DNA of 41,282 nucleotides from Bacillota bacterium (GCA_023415595.1 JAEZJW010000227.1:1-41282), one strand, 5' to 3'. Positions 26,414-35,664 are shown, counted from the first letter of the stretch. The notes: a model not told the origin generated them from the letters alone. Made by a program: numbers and translations.

Positions 26414-27727
26414 ATGAATAAGAATAAATTTGCAGTCACACCACCTATGGGCTGGAACAGCTATGATTACTATGATACAACCGTGAATGAGGAGCAAATT
26501 AAGGCGAACGCAGATTATATGGCCACTCACCTGAAAGAATATGGCTGGGAGTATGTAGTTATCGATATCGCATGGTATTCCTATGATGCAGGAACCCAGA
26601 GAGATCACCATCAGTATATCCCCTTCTGGAAATTGGAAATCGATGAATATTCCAGGCTGCTCCCCTGTCCCGACCGGTTCCCTTCCTCTATGAACGGACA
26701 AGGCTTTAAGCCCCTCGCGGATTATATCCATAGCCTGGGACTAAAGTTCGGCATTCATATCATGCGCGGTATTCCCAGAATCGCGGCACATCATCATATG
26801 AAGCTCTTAGGAACTGACCGAACAGCGAATGAAGTCGCCAATCCTTCTTCCATTTGCTTCTGGAATCCCGACATGTATGGGCTGGAGGTTGATAGGGAGG
26901 GGGCACAGGAATACTATAATTCTCTTTTTGAATTATATGCACAGTGGGGCGTGGATTTTGTAAAATGTGATGACATCTGCAGACAGGATATGAAGTCGGC
27001 TGAGAAAGAGACTGAGATGCTTGCCAATGCGATACAGCATTGCGGACGTCCGATCGTATTAAGCCTGTCACCCGGACCCGCTCTGATTAACAAGGCCTGG
27101 CATTATGAGAAATATTCCAACATGTGGAGAATAACCGATGATTTCTGGGATAGCTGGCCTCTACTGTTGAATATGTTTGAGCGGTGTGAAATATGGCAGA
27201 CCCATGTATCCGAAGGCTGTTACCCTGACTGTGATATGCTTCCCTTAGGGTATATCGGCAAGGGCTTCGGGGAAGAACGGTATACCCGCTTTACCCGGGA
27301 AGAGCAGCTTACGATGATGACCCTGTGGTGCATCTTCCGATCCCCGCTTATGCTGGGGGCTGAGCTTCCGAAGCTGGATCCCTGGACGCTTTCCCTACTG
27401 ACGAACAGAAAAGTGCTTCGGCTGCTTACCTGCTCAGAAGGAGCTAGACAAATAATGAGGGATAAACAGAAGGCCGTATGGTTTTCGAAGGATACAGAGG
27501 ATCACTCTTATTACCTTGCGGTGTTTAACTTAAGTGATAGCCCTCAATGGATAGAAGTAGCTTCAGAGGATCTGGATCTGGACTCCATATCAGGGTATTC
27601 CGCCGAGGAGCTTTGGACCGGGGAATTTCTTCAGGAACTTAAGCAAAGTCTTACTGCAGAGGTCCCGTCACATGGAGCGAAGCTCTATCAAATAAGTAAA
27701 TCCCAATCAATCTTATTGGAGCATTAA
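26414..27727 (+). CDS. Glycoside hydrolase family 27 enzyme (alpha-galactosidase-like), cytoplasmic
   Basis: 437 residues with a GH27/clan-D TIM barrel: TPPMGWNSYDYYDTTV (9-24), YVVIDIAWY (47-55), LGLKFGIHIMRGIPR (108-122). The likely nucleophile is Asp186 in FVKCDDI, matching the KYDNC position, and the acid/base is Asp243 in MWRITDDFWDSW. The C-terminal 80 residues form the beta-sandwich. No signal peptide is present, so it should act on short oligosaccharides taken up by the cell. GH27 also includes beta-arabinopyranosidases and N-acetylgalactosaminidases, so the sugar is not settled. GGAGGA lies directly before the ATG. It is a single-gene unit with its own promoter and terminator. Confidence 0.88.
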   Translation: MNKNKFAVTPPMGWNSYDYYDTTVNEEQIKANADYMATHLKEYGWEYVVIDIAWYSYDAGTQRDHHQYIPFWKLEIDEYSRLLPCPDRFPSSMNGQGFKPLADYIHSLGLKFGIHIMRGIPRIAAHHHMKLLGTDRTANEVANPSSICFWNPDMYGLEVDREGAQEYYNSLFELYAQWGVDFVKCDDICRQDMKSAEKETEMLANAIQHCGRPIVLSLSPGPALINKAWHYEKYSNMWRITDDFWDSWPLLLNMFERCEIWQTHVSEGCYPDCDMLPLGYIGKGFGEERYTRFTREEQLTMMTLWCIFRSPLMLGAELPKLDPWTLSLLTNRKVLRLLTCSEGARQIMRDKQKAVWFSKDTEDHSYYLAVFNLSDSPQWIEVASEDLDLDSISGYSAEELWTGEFLQELKQSLTAEVPSHGAKLYQISKSQSILLEH

Positions 27728-27801
27728 GGTTTATCATAAAGATAAAGCTTGAGTTCAATATAATGTTGTTTGTACAAAATGTATTCTAACGGGTAGTGTA
27801 C

Positions 27802-27848
27802 AGAGGGACTGAAGCCGGAATTATTTCGGTTTCAGTCCCTTACCTTTT
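27802..27848. terminator. Bidirectional terminator between the GH27 gene and the 74-residue gene
   Basis: AGGGACTGAAGCCG (27804-27817) pairs with CGGTTTCAGTCCCT (to 27840), followed on the plus strand by TACCTTTTCT. It stands between convergent genes. Confidence 0.8.
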
Positions 27849-27863
27849 CTACATTGGTCTCTT

Positions 27864-28088
27864 TTATTTAATTCCTATATTTTCTTTATAATCCTCTTCC
27901 TCCAATAACTTCCGGACATCATCTGTGATATGTTTCATTTCAATATAGGAATCTGTTACTTTATCAAATTCATAATAGACATCGGTCTGCTTATTTGATT
28001 TTAGATCATAAATTAACCTCACGTATTTTCCGTCCGCATATATGGCAGTCCCAATCTCTTCTCTTGGAATTATGTTTTCTTTGCTCAC
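27864..28088 (-). CDS. Small protein coupled to the PQQ-type propeller gene, unknown function
   Basis: 74 residues, acidic, no cysteine, no signal peptide or membrane helix. I do not recognise a family. It has a short beta-rich first half (GTAIYADGKYVRLIYDL, then TDVYYEFDK) and a helical, charged second half. It begins with GTG at 28088 and its GTGA overlaps the TGA stop of the upstream propeller gene, so translation is probably coupled and the two products may work together. Confidence 0.6.
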   Translation of the reverse strand: MSKENIIPREEIGTAIYADGKYVRLIYDLKSNKQTDVYYEFDKVTDSYIEMKHITDDVRKLLEEEDYKENIGIK

Positions 28089-29155
28089 GAGACCCTGTTC
28101 GGAATAGCCTCCGCATACAGGCAGCCATCCTCACTGCCATAATAAATCATTCCGTCTGCAAGTATCGGTGAAGTAAATATCCCTCCGGTGGATACTCCGA
28201 TTTCCCAGCAGCTATTGTCCGGCTGATTCAATCGATATACCTCCAGCTTCCCTGTTCCGGGAATCGAGTAGGCGTCCCCCGAAGTAACATAGAGGAGTCC
28301 GTTATCTATGACTGCCCTGGAAAATGAATTCTTATAGACAGGATAGGTACTCACGATAGCTCCGTTGTAAATATTTATGGCATAAACCTTCTTCGCATCC
28401 GAGGTAGGGAAATATACGATATCCCCATAAATAACAGGATCACCGGTGATCCAGGAACCATCCGGATCCCTATAGTTCCACAGCTCTTCCCCGGTAGTAA
28501 GCCTTAGCGCATGAACCATAGTATCTCTGCCTCCGATGATCAGAATATCCTCCTTCACAGCGAAGCAGCTCTGGAAGCCACTGCTGTATTTATTCTGCCA
28601 AAGAACTTCCTTCGTCTTAAGGTCTACCGCCTGGAATCCACCTGACCAATCCCCGTAGTAGACTACTCCGTCCTTGATGAGCGGCGTTGAACGGACAGCC
28701 ATATTCCCATCTGTTACATGCTCCCATACCAGCTCACCTGTAATCGTATCTAATCCAATTATCTTTCCTGTGGCACTCCCGATATATACTACGTCCTGAT
28801 CAATAACCGGCGAGGAATCATGGTAATCCCATTGATCCCTCCTACGGGTTATGATCGGTTTGGCCATCAGATCATAGGACCATCGTTCCTCTCCGGTAGC
28901 AATATCGATTGCATAGTAAACCTCGTTACTGCTAAAGAAGATTGTATCATCTTGCACTGCTGCCTGGCATAGTATCGGATTACCGGCAGTATATCTCCAC
29001 ACCTCTGAATGCCCGTTACTATCAACTGCATAGAAATTCCCATCCTTGCTCCCGAAATAGATGATGTTATCCACCAGCACCGGAGAGGATGCAATTCCTC
29101 CTCCCGTCCGAAAGCTCCATCTTGTTAAAACTCCCTGATCTGTATACTCCTTCAC
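28085..29155 (-). CDS. PQQ-like beta-propeller repeat protein
   Basis: 356 residues made of about seven repeated blades with the pattern (S/T)P...D..IYFGS.DG..YA(V/I)D..TGE..W, for example SSPVLVDNIIYFGSKDG (23-39) and TSPILADGMIYYGSEDG (near 330-346). This is the PQQ/WD-like propeller class that usually binds partners or carbohydrate. The start is GTG at 29155 with GGAGGAG six bases upstream. No signal peptide follows it, although many relatives are exported lipoproteins; upstream, the same frame continues for about 20 polar codons to an in-frame TAG, with no hydrophobic leader. So it is either a cytoplasmic form or has lost its export signal. Confidence 0.82.
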   Translation of the reverse strand: MKEYTDQGVLTRWSFRTGGGIASSPVLVDNIIYFGSKDGNFYAVDSNGHSEVWRYTAGNPILCQAAVQDDTIFFSSNEVYYAIDIATGEERWSYDLMAKPIITRRRDQWDYHDSSPVIDQDVVYIGSATGKIIGLDTITGELVWEHVTDGNMAVRSTPLIKDGVVYYGDWSGGFQAVDLKTKEVLWQNKYSSGFQSCFAVKEDILIIGGRDTMVHALRLTTGEELWNYRDPDGSWITGDPVIYGDIVYFPTSDAKKVYAINIYNGAIVSTYPVYKNSFSRAVIDNGLLYVTSGDAYSIPGTGKLEVYRLNQPDNSCWEIGVSTGGIFTSPILADGMIYYGSEDGCLYAEAIPNRVS

Positions 29156-29298
29156 CTGATTCTCCTCCTCACTCTGCTTTTTATTGCTATCCTTATCAGA
29201 ACGCTCCTCTGTTATCTAAAATGAGACAAGTTCTTGACTTATAACGCACACTTTTATCCTCCAGATAAACTGACAAACCGTTTTCTTGTTACTAAATA

Positions 29299-29340
29299 AT
29301 TCCCTCCTAAAGTATCTACTAAGACACCTTATGAGGGAAT
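29299..29340 (-). terminator. Possible terminator after the AraC gene
   Basis: ATTCCCTC and GAGGGAAT (8 bp, perfect) flank a 26-base loop that can pair further (AAGGTGTC/GATACTTT). On the minus strand it is followed by TATTT, a weak T tract. Confidence 0.4.
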
Positions 29341-29374
29341 AGTTATTCTACAGTATTTATATGCAAATCTACAA

Positions 29375-30295
29375 TTAGGAGAATTTCAACATCCAGCTGT
29401 TCTCCTTACGGTATTGATTAGGACTTAAGCCCATCATTTTCTTAAAGGTGCGGCTGAAATGCGCCATATCCTCGAAACCGACCCGGTATCCGATCTCCTT
29501 GACCGGAATTCCCGTATCCCTGAGCATCATGGCAGAGGCTTCGATCCGAAGCTTGATCAGATAGGAGATGACACTCTCCCCGGTAGCCTTCCGGAACAGA
29601 TCGTTGATGGACGTCCGGTTTAAGTTGAACTGCTCTACTAAGCCCTTGAGAGTAATGCGGGTGGAATAGTTTGAATGCAGGTACAATAAGATATCATCCA
29701 TGGATACAGATGTATTCTCCAATACCAACTCCATATCCGCGGTTTTTGGTCCCAGAAATGTGGAAGTATAGCAGATCAACTCCAAAAAGTATGATCTTCC
29801 TCTGCAGATCCATAGGTAGGTTTGTTGTTTTTCAAACTCCTCAATGATAAAATCCATCAGATAATTCAATCTGCGTAAGGCAATACTGGAAATCCGGCAA
29901 TGCAACGGTATTACTCCATTCCGCAGCATAAAAGGGTTTAGCCAATACAGATCCTGCACCTCCGAGCTGGTAACATTCTCCCTGGAAGCTTTTCTGACAT
30001 ACTCAAAATCAAACTTATAATCAATGATAGAAGGATGGAAATAAATGATATGAAGCCTGATGCTGGAGGATTTCTCAATCTCAAGACTTTGTTCTTCATT
30101 CACAAAGAATACAGCAGGAGCTGAAATCAACATCCGTTCCTTCCCCGCCTTCAGGATTCCTGTTCCTTCTTCCAGAATAATCATCTGATAAGTAGAATGC
30201 AGCGGTATAACAGGGATCTCCGCTAAATCCTTATACACTTTAAGTGAAATCTCTGCTCCCGGATAAACCTCTCTGCCAATTGATTTAATCTGCAT
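29375..30295 (-). CDS. AraC family transcriptional regulator
   Basis: 306 residues. The N-terminal part (about 1-150) is a cupin-like sensing domain; the C-terminal 100 residues are the AraC double helix-turn-helix: RITLKGLVEQFNLNRTSINDLFRKATGESVISYLIKLRIEAS and GIPVKEIGYRVGFEDMAHFSRTFKKMMGLSPNQYR. It probably activates sugar or related genes; the target is unknown, although a GH27 gene lies 2.6 kb away and putP is just upstream. GGAGG five bases before the ATG at 30295 beats the longer frame from 30307. Confidence 0.92.
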   Translation of the reverse strand: MQIKSIGREVYPGAEISLKVYKDLAEIPVIPLHSTYQMIILEEGTGILKAGKERMLISAPAVFFVNEEQSLEIEKSSSIRLHIIYFHPSIIDYKFDFEYVRKASRENVTSSEVQDLYWLNPFMLRNGVIPLHCRISSIALRRLNYLMDFIIEEFEKQQTYLWICRGRSYFLELICYTSTFLGPKTADMELVLENTSVSMDDILLYLHSNYSTRITLKGLVEQFNLNRTSINDLFRKATGESVISYLIKLRIEASAMMLRDTGIPVKEIGYRVGFEDMAHFSRTFKKMMGLSPNQYRKENSWMLKFS

Positions 30296-30375
30296 CGTAA
30301 CCTCCATGCTGCCTTAACCCTCGAACTTAGGTGTCAGCACAACATTTGCAAAGTGAATGAATGATGAACCATGTT

Positions 30376-30423
30376 CCTACGAAGGAAATTACTTCTTATC
30401 ATACATATCATAACCTTCGCAGG
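30376..30423. repeat. Inverted repeat in the AraC upstream region
   Basis: CCTACGAAGG (30376-30385) and CCTTCGCAGG (30414-30423) match as reverse complements with one mismatch across a 28-base loop, 80-130 bases upstream of the AraC start. Candidate operator or leader stem. Apart from this and the putP terminator, the 307-base gap 30296-30602 shows nothing I can name. Confidence 0.4.
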
Positions 30424-30518
30424 AAAAAATGTCCAGCTTATCTTGCCCGAAACACTACGAATGCCCTTGATGCACGTTTGTTTAGCATAAACTGGTACAG
30501 ATCAGTCTGATAATCCTA

Positions 30519-30557
30519 TAAAAAATGCCGGATTGGGTTGTGACACAATCCGGCATT
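30519..30557 (-). terminator. Intrinsic terminator of putP
   Basis: Read on the minus strand, AATGCCGGATTG (30557-30546) pairs perfectly with CAATCCGGCATT (30535-30524), followed by TTTTATA. It lies 46 bases after the putP stop. Confidence 0.9.
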
Positions 30558-30602
30558 GCTTATATTTTCATGATGGATACTTCAAATTAATCTTACATTA
30601 TT

Positions 30603-32171
30603 TTATTCGTGCTTAAAGTTCTTTACCTGCTCAAATTCCTCCTGAATCTCCTTGGAAGGAGCTGCAGTCAGAAGAGACACTACCACGATAGCGATACAGG
30701 AGAACACGAAGGCAGGGAATAACTCATAGATTGCAAAATTCCCTCCCAGCTTACTGATTACCATGTTCCAGAGGAATACCATGCCTCCGCCTGCCAGCAT
30801 ACCTGCAACCGCACCAGCCTGTGTAATCCGCTTCCAGAACAGGGAGAACAAGATGACCGGTCCGAAGGTAGCTCCGAATCCTGCCCAGGCAAAGGATACA
30901 ACCTTAAAGATGATGCTATCCTTATCCAGCGCGATGATTGCAGCAACAATGGCTATTACGATCAGTGTTGCACGGGACATACGCAATACCTGCTTGTCCG
31001 AGGCATCCTTCTTCATAATGCCTTGATAAATATTCTTAGAAAATGCGGATGCAGCAATGAGCAGATAGGAATCTGAAGAGCTGATGGTTGCTGCCAGAAT
31101 ACCTGCCATTACTAAGCCTGCAATAATCGGAAGGAAGAAGCTGTTGGACAGTAGAATGAAGATACTCTCAGATTCACTCTTCGTTAGCAGTTCACTCGGA
31201 TACAGGACTCTTCCGATGATACCGATGGCTACTGCAGCAATAAGTGAGATAAAGCACCAAATCGTTGCGATTCTTCTGGATCTCTTCAATTCATTCGGCT
31301 TCTTGATCGCCATAAACTTAAGGAGTACCTGAGGCATACCGAAATATCCTAAGCCCCAGGATAAAGTCGATATAATGGTGAGCAGTCCGTATTTTCCGGC
31401 CTCACCGAATAATGGTTTCCCTGCTGCCGTCAGCTGCTGAGCATTATTTCCATCGAGGACCGGATTGGCCTTTCCGAAGAAATCGAGGAAACCCGGAATC
31501 GCTTTGGCATTTTCGATTACGTCTCCAATACCGCCGGCATTGATAATACCCATGATCAGAACTACCGTTAAAGCAGATATCATTACAATACCCTGCATGA
31601 AGTCCGACGCACTTTCTGCCAGGAAGCCGCCGATAAAGGTGTAAACTACAACAAATAAAGCGCCGAGCAGCATCATAAAGATATACTCTGTATCAAAAAG
31701 TGCGCTGAAAAGCTTACCGACTGCTACAAAGCAGCTGGCTGCGTACACACTGAAGAATACCAGAATGAAGGCTGCTGCAATGGTTAAGATCACTTTCTTC
31801 TTCTCTTTGAAACGGTTACTGATGAAATCAGGAATGGTTATAGCATCTCCTGCTACGTGAGAATAGGTACGAAGCCTCTTGGCTACAATCAGCCAATTAA
31901 GGTAAGTGCCGATAAATAACCCGATCGCGGTCCAGATTGCTTCGCTGATACCAAACCAATAAGCCACACCGGGCAGACCCATTAAGAGCCATCCGCTCAT
32001 ATCGGAGGCTTCTGCAGACATGGCAGTAACCCAAGGTCCCAGAGATCTTCCTCCAATCAGATAATTGCCGCTGCTTTCGTTGGCTCTTTTCGAATAATAC
32101 AATCCTATGCCAATGACTGCTGCAATATAAATCGCCATAGCTATGATAAGCTGTACTTTACCAAAATCCAT
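30603..32171 (-). CDS. putP: Sodium/proline symporter
   Basis: 522 residues with about 13 membrane helices, the normal length for PutP of the SSS family. Typical stretches: NYLIGGRSLGPWVTAMSAEASDMSGWLLMGLPG (about 36-68; the sodium and proline site region), YFGMPQVLLKFMAIKKPNEL (about 275-294), and LAATISSSDSYLLIAASAFSKNIY (about 362-385), the SSS signature. It takes up proline with Na+ across the inner membrane, for osmoprotection or Stickland-type amino acid use. GGGAGG lies about nine bases before the ATG. It stands alone with its own terminator; the 321-base gap to purA carries the putP promoter region, a GCTTG-AAAC-CAAGC hairpin (32198-32211) and the purA terminator. Confidence 0.96.
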   Translation of the reverse strand: MDFGKVQLIIAMAIYIAAVIGIGLYYSKRANESSGNYLIGGRSLGPWVTAMSAEASDMSGWLLMGLPGVAYWFGISEAIWTAIGLFIGTYLNWLIVAKRLRTYSHVAGDAITIPDFISNRFKEKKKVILTIAAAFILVFFSVYAASCFVAVGKLFSALFDTEYIFMMLLGALFVVVYTFIGGFLAESASDFMQGIVMISALTVVLIMGIINAGGIGDVIENAKAIPGFLDFFGKANPVLDGNNAQQLTAAGKPLFGEAGKYGLLTIISTLSWGLGYFGMPQVLLKFMAIKKPNELKRSRRIATIWCFISLIAAVAIGIIGRVLYPSELLTKSESESIFILLSNSFFLPIIAGLVMAGILAATISSSDSYLLIAASAFSKNIYQGIMKKDASDKQVLRMSRATLIVIAIVAAIIALDKDSIIFKVVSFAWAGFGATFGPVILFSLFWKRITQAGAVAGMLAGGGMVFLWNMVISKLGGNFAIYELFPAFVFSCIAIVVVSLLTAAPSKEIQEEFEQVKNFKHE

Positions 32172-32385
32172 TACTAGATATCCTCCCTATCTTAAGTGCT
32201 TGAAACCAAGCCTGTTATAGTAACAATTGTATTACATATTTATTCATTTGTATAGTATAAATTTTATTGTGGTAATGTATTACTCTGATATAATAGGAAA
32301 GTCAATACATGGCTAGTCAATCCTGCTAGCAAAACAATCATTGAATTACTGAATGCCATCTGTAGACCTTTGCTAACCATGAGTG

Positions 32386-32450
32386 CAAAAAACCTCGGTT
32401 TATCTATGGCTCCCGCAGATTATCCTGCCTTTCCCATTAAAACCGAGGTT
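32386..32450 (-). terminator. Intrinsic terminator of purA
   Basis: Read on the minus strand, AACCTCGGTTT (32450-32440) pairs with AAACCGAGGTT (32401-32391) and continues into TTTTTTGC. The long loop has its own small GCAGGATAATCTGC hairpin. Confidence 0.85.
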
Positions 32451-32492
32451 AATATTACTTTACGTTATGGTGAGCAAACCTTCATAAATATA

Positions 32493-33767
32493 CTATCTGC
32501 GGATGATTTCATCCCGTCCGGGACCATTGGATACCAGAGTAATCGGTACTCCGATTTCCTTCTCAATAAATTCGATATAATTCCTGCAGTTTTCCGGAAG
32601 CTCCTGATAGTTTCTGATGCCTCTGATCTCCTGCTTCCAGCCGGGCAGATATTCATATACCGGCTTTGCCTTCGCCAGCTTAACGGTTGTGGGGAAGTCC
32701 CTGGTAACTACACCATCGATCTCATAGCCGACACAGATCGGAAGAACATCCAGGTATCCCAGGACATCCAGAACAGTTAATGCCACCTCTGTTGCTCCCT
32801 GCATCCTGCAGCCATACCTTGTAGCAACAGCATCAAACCAGCCCATGCGTCTCGGTCTTCCGGTCGTTGCTCCGTATTCTCCTGCGTCTCCGCCTCTTCT
32901 TCTAAGTTCATTTGCTTCCTCACCGAAGATTTCGCTGACAAACTCGCCGGCACCTACAGCACTGGAATAGGCCTTAACCACAGTAACAATATCCTTGATC
33001 TCATAAGGAGGGATACCGGCACCGATTGCACCATAGGCTGCTAAGGTGGAGGAGGAGGTAACCATCGGATAAATTCCGAAATCCGGATCCTTCAAAGCAC
33101 CGAGCTGACCTTCCAGAAGGATATTTCTGCCCTCTTTGATTGCTTCCTGCAGGAAAGCAGATACATCACAGACATAGGGCTCTACCATCTTCCTGTAACT
33201 TAGCATCGTTTCAAAAAGCTCGTCACAATTGATTGCCTGCTTATGATACAGATGCTCCAGAAGAACATTCTTATATTCGCAGACTCTGTTAATCTTCTCT
33301 CTTAAGACTTCCTCATCAAATAATTCAGAGACCTGGAAACCGATTTTAGCGTATTTATCTGAATAGAACGGTGCGATTCCCGACTTCGTGGAGCCGAAGG
33401 ATTTCCCGCCTAATCTTTCTTCCTCATATTGATCAAATAGGATATGGTAGGGCATCATGATCTGCGTACGATCCGAAACCTTAATATTCGGCATCGGAAC
33501 CCCACGGTCCACCAATGATTTAATTTCATTAAACAGGTAGGGAATATTAAGTGCTACTCCATTACCGATCACGCAGGTAGTATGCTTATAGAATACTCCT
33601 GACGGTAACAGGTGGAGTGCAAACTTACCATAATCATTAATTATTGTATGGCCCGCATTGCTTCCTCCCTGAAAGCGTACGATAATATCCGCTTCCTTAC
33701 CTAACATATCAGTGATTTTACCTTTTCCTTCATCGCCCCAATTTGCACCAACGATGGCTTTAACCAT
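32493..33767 (-). CDS. purA: Adenylosuccinate synthetase
   Basis: 424 residues, standard length. It joins IMP and aspartate using GTP, the first step from IMP to AMP. Visible: N-terminal GDEGKGK loop (11-17), catalytic Asp12 and His41 in GHT, the IMP-binding stretch GSTKSGIAPFYSDK (about 127-140), TTGRPRRMGWFD (about 296-307) and the GTP-binding SNGPGRDEII at the C-terminus. AAGGAGG lies nine bases before the ATG at 33767; the longer frame from 33869 adds an unrelated leader. I looked for a purine riboswitch in 33768-34044 and found none. Confidence 0.98.
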   Translation of the reverse strand: MVKAIVGANWGDEGKGKITDMLGKEADIIVRFQGGSNAGHTIINDYGKFALHLLPSGVFYKHTTCVIGNGVALNIPYLFNEIKSLVDRGVPMPNIKVSDRTQIMMPYHILFDQYEEERLGGKSFGSTKSGIAPFYSDKYAKIGFQVSELFDEEVLREKINRVCEYKNVLLEHLYHKQAINCDELFETMLSYRKMVEPYVCDVSAFLQEAIKEGRNILLEGQLGALKDPDFGIYPMVTSSSTLAAYGAIGAGIPPYEIKDIVTVVKAYSSAVGAGEFVSEIFGEEANELRRRGGDAGEYGATTGRPRRMGWFDAVATRYGCRMQGATEVALTVLDVLGYLDVLPICVGYEIDGVVTRDFPTTVKLAKAKPVYEYLPGWKQEIRGIRNYQELPENCRNYIEFIEKEIGVPITLVSNGPGRDEIIRR

Positions 33768-34044
33768 AGTATCATCCTCCTTGAAACTGCAGTCGGTATA
33801 TTTACCCGCCGCAAATAAGATCCAAATCCTTTCTAAGCATAATAGAAAATTATATATAAGTAAAATCAATATTGATTATGAGTAATATAATTTTAACTTA
33901 TACCTAAAATTGTATGGGCTCTTCTTTACAACCCTATACTTATGGTGGTATAATTTTGGAAATCTATACATGGGAAAAATATGGTTATTGTAAAATAAGA
34001 TCTACGTAAGGAAGTATCCGGAAATGTCAGGGGGGATATAAGAG

Positions 34045-34509
34045 ATGCTGATCAGAAAAGCTGTTTCGGCAGACACAGAAACAATACATAAAATCGTACA
34101 AAGTACCGTAAATGAAATCTATCCGAATTACTATCCCAGAGAAGTGGTCGATTTCTTCCTGGATTACCATAACCGGGAGACGATATCCTCCGATATCGGG
34201 AACGGGAATGTCTATCTGCTCCAGGATCAGGGAGAGTATGTTGCCACCGGCGGAATCTATCAGGATCATTATATCGGCCGATTATACGTGCTACCGGCTC
34301 ATCAGGGCAAGGGTTATGGTTCCGTTCTGATGGAGGTGCTGGAAAAGCAGCTGTCGGAAGCTTATGATACCGCTCTGCTGGAAGCCTCCCTGCCCTCCTA
34401 CGATTACTACCTCAGGAAGGGATATCGCCCGAAGGAATATCTTAAACATGAGGTGGAAAACCACAGAATACTATGCTATTACATCATGGAGAAGGAACTG
34501 AAGAAGTAA
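34045..34509 (+). CDS. GNAT family N-acetyltransferase
   Basis: 154 residues, one GNAT domain. The acetyl-CoA-binding motif A is LYVLPAHQGKGYGSVLMEVLEKQL (about 76-99, with Q/RxxGxG/A as HQGKGYG), and LRKGYRPKEY near 127 is motif B. The acetyl acceptor is unknown. AGGGGGGA lies nine bases upstream. The VOC gene follows after 57 bases, so they may be co-transcribed. The upstream region 33870-34044 is AT-rich with a GGTATAAT-type -10 sequence near 33948. Confidence 0.88.
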   Translation: MLIRKAVSADTETIHKIVQSTVNEIYPNYYPREVVDFFLDYHNRETISSDIGNGNVYLLQDQGEYVATGGIYQDHYIGRLYVLPAHQGKGYGSVLMEVLEKQLSEAYDTALLEASLPSYDYYLRKGYRPKEYLKHEVENHRILCYYIMEKELKK

Positions 34510-34566
34510 GTAAACGAGAGCTTAGCTATAAAACTATGAACATTATTCTATTAGAGAGGGATAAAA

Positions 34567-34956
34567 ATGAGAATTGAGCATATCGCTATCTATACCGGAG
34601 ATCTGGAACGGATGAGACAATTCTATATCACTTATTTTAAAGCAATCAGTAACGGGGGTTATCACAATGAGAAGAACGGATTTCGTTCCTACTTCCTGAC
34701 CTTTGAGGATGGTGCCAGGCTGGAGCTGATGACCAGACCGAAACTGCTTTCGAAGGAAGCCCCGGACTTCGGTAATATTGCAGGCTATTCTCACCTGGCA
34801 TTCAGTTTGGGAAGCCGTGACCTCGTGAATTCACTGACAGACAGACTGGAGCAGGATGGGTATCCCGTAGTAAGCAGACCCAGAGTGACAGGGGATGGTT
34901 ACTACGAAAGCGGCATCCTGGATCCGGATGGAAACTATATAGAAATTACGGAATAA
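34567..34956 (+). CDS. VOC superfamily protein (glyoxalase/dioxygenase fold)
   Basis: 129 residues with two beta-alpha-beta-beta-beta modules. Likely metal ligands: His5 in RIEHIAIYT, a Glu near 54 in ARLELMT, His76 in YSHLAFSLG and the Glu in GNYIEITE at the C-terminus. It could be a lyase, isomerase or resistance-type binding protein; the substrate cannot be told. GAGAGGGATAAAA precedes the ATG. It ends only nine bases from the stop of the convergent PLC-like gene. Confidence 0.88.
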   Translation: MRIEHIAIYTGDLERMRQFYITYFKAISNGGYHNEKNGFRSYFLTFEDGARLELMTRPKLLSKEAPDFGNIAGYSHLAFSLGSRDLVNSLTDRLEQDGYPVVSRPRVTGDGYYESGILDPDGNYIEITE

Positions 34957-34965
34957 ATTTAATAC

Positions 34966-35664
34966 CTAGAACATCCTCGGCAGGCTTCCGCCCTCGGACA
35001 GCCTGCTTTTGATATCCTCTGCTGCCATTCGGACAAATTCCTTCGTTCTCTGAAAGCTGATCGTTACCGGTTCCTGAAGCTCATACTCCTCATAGAAGAA
35101 TCGGTTGATCACCCAGCTGCGGCTGTCACTCACCTCTGCCTCACTGAGCATAGGTTCTACTGCGAAGGGTTCCACCTGCTCCAACTGATACCTGATCTCC
35201 TCCATCTCCCTATCATGGTATAGCAGAAGAAAATCGTTCCGGTTCATATCGGTAATAACTCTGAGGAAAAACTCCTTGTCGGACTGGGCTATCCCCAGCT
35301 TCTCCATGCTTATTACGAATTCCTGACGCAGGGTCAGAAGGTAAAGCTCATCGGTCAGCAGGTGAACCACATAGCCACGGTGCACATCCAGAAGACCGTC
35401 CTCTCCGTCCTTGTGCTGTAGGATATACTCTGCAACTCTCTGTCGGAACAGGCTCAGATAGGGCTCATTAATAAAATCCTTATCCGGGATATCCTCACGC
35501 AGGTGGGTACGCTTCTTATCCGACCTCACATAATTCACTCTGGCATGGACAGCATCCGGTGCAATCGATCCGGCATAAAACTGTCCTAAATTTTGTATCG
35601 TACCCTCGGGTAACAACTTATGTAATTCTCTGGCTATAATCAAATGAACTGCAAGTCCCGCCAT
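34966..35664 (-). CDS. Zinc-dependent phospholipase C-like family protein
   Basis: 232 residues, related to the Zn_dep_PLPC-like hydrolases. Candidate metal ligands: His6 in AVHLIIARELHK, the FYAGSIAPDAVH stretch (about 28-39), HLRED and the HLLTDELY region (about 97-104). No signal peptide is present, unlike secreted clostridial alpha-toxins, so this belongs to the intracellular branch of unknown substrate. The ATG at 35664 has GGAG just upstream and is preferred over 35691. It follows the GNAT gene by 60 bases. Confidence 0.72.
   Translation of the reverse strand: MAGLAVHLIIARELHKLLPEGTIQNLGQFYAGSIAPDAVHARVNYVRSDKKRTHLREDIPDKDFINEPYLSLFRQRVAEYILQHKDGEDGLLDVHRGYVVHLLTDELYLLTLRQEFVISMEKLGIAQSDKEFFLRVITDMNRNDFLLLYHDREMEEIRYQLEQVEPFAVEPMLSEAEVSDSRSWVINRFFYEEYELQEPVTISFQRTKEFVRMAAEDIKSRLSEGGSLPRMF

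Noticed and set aside
33768..34044. Possible purine riboswitch upstream of purA
   Set aside because: None of the conserved loop sequences of purine or preQ1 riboswitches is present; only AT-rich DNA and a promoter-like TATAAT for the divergent gene are seen.
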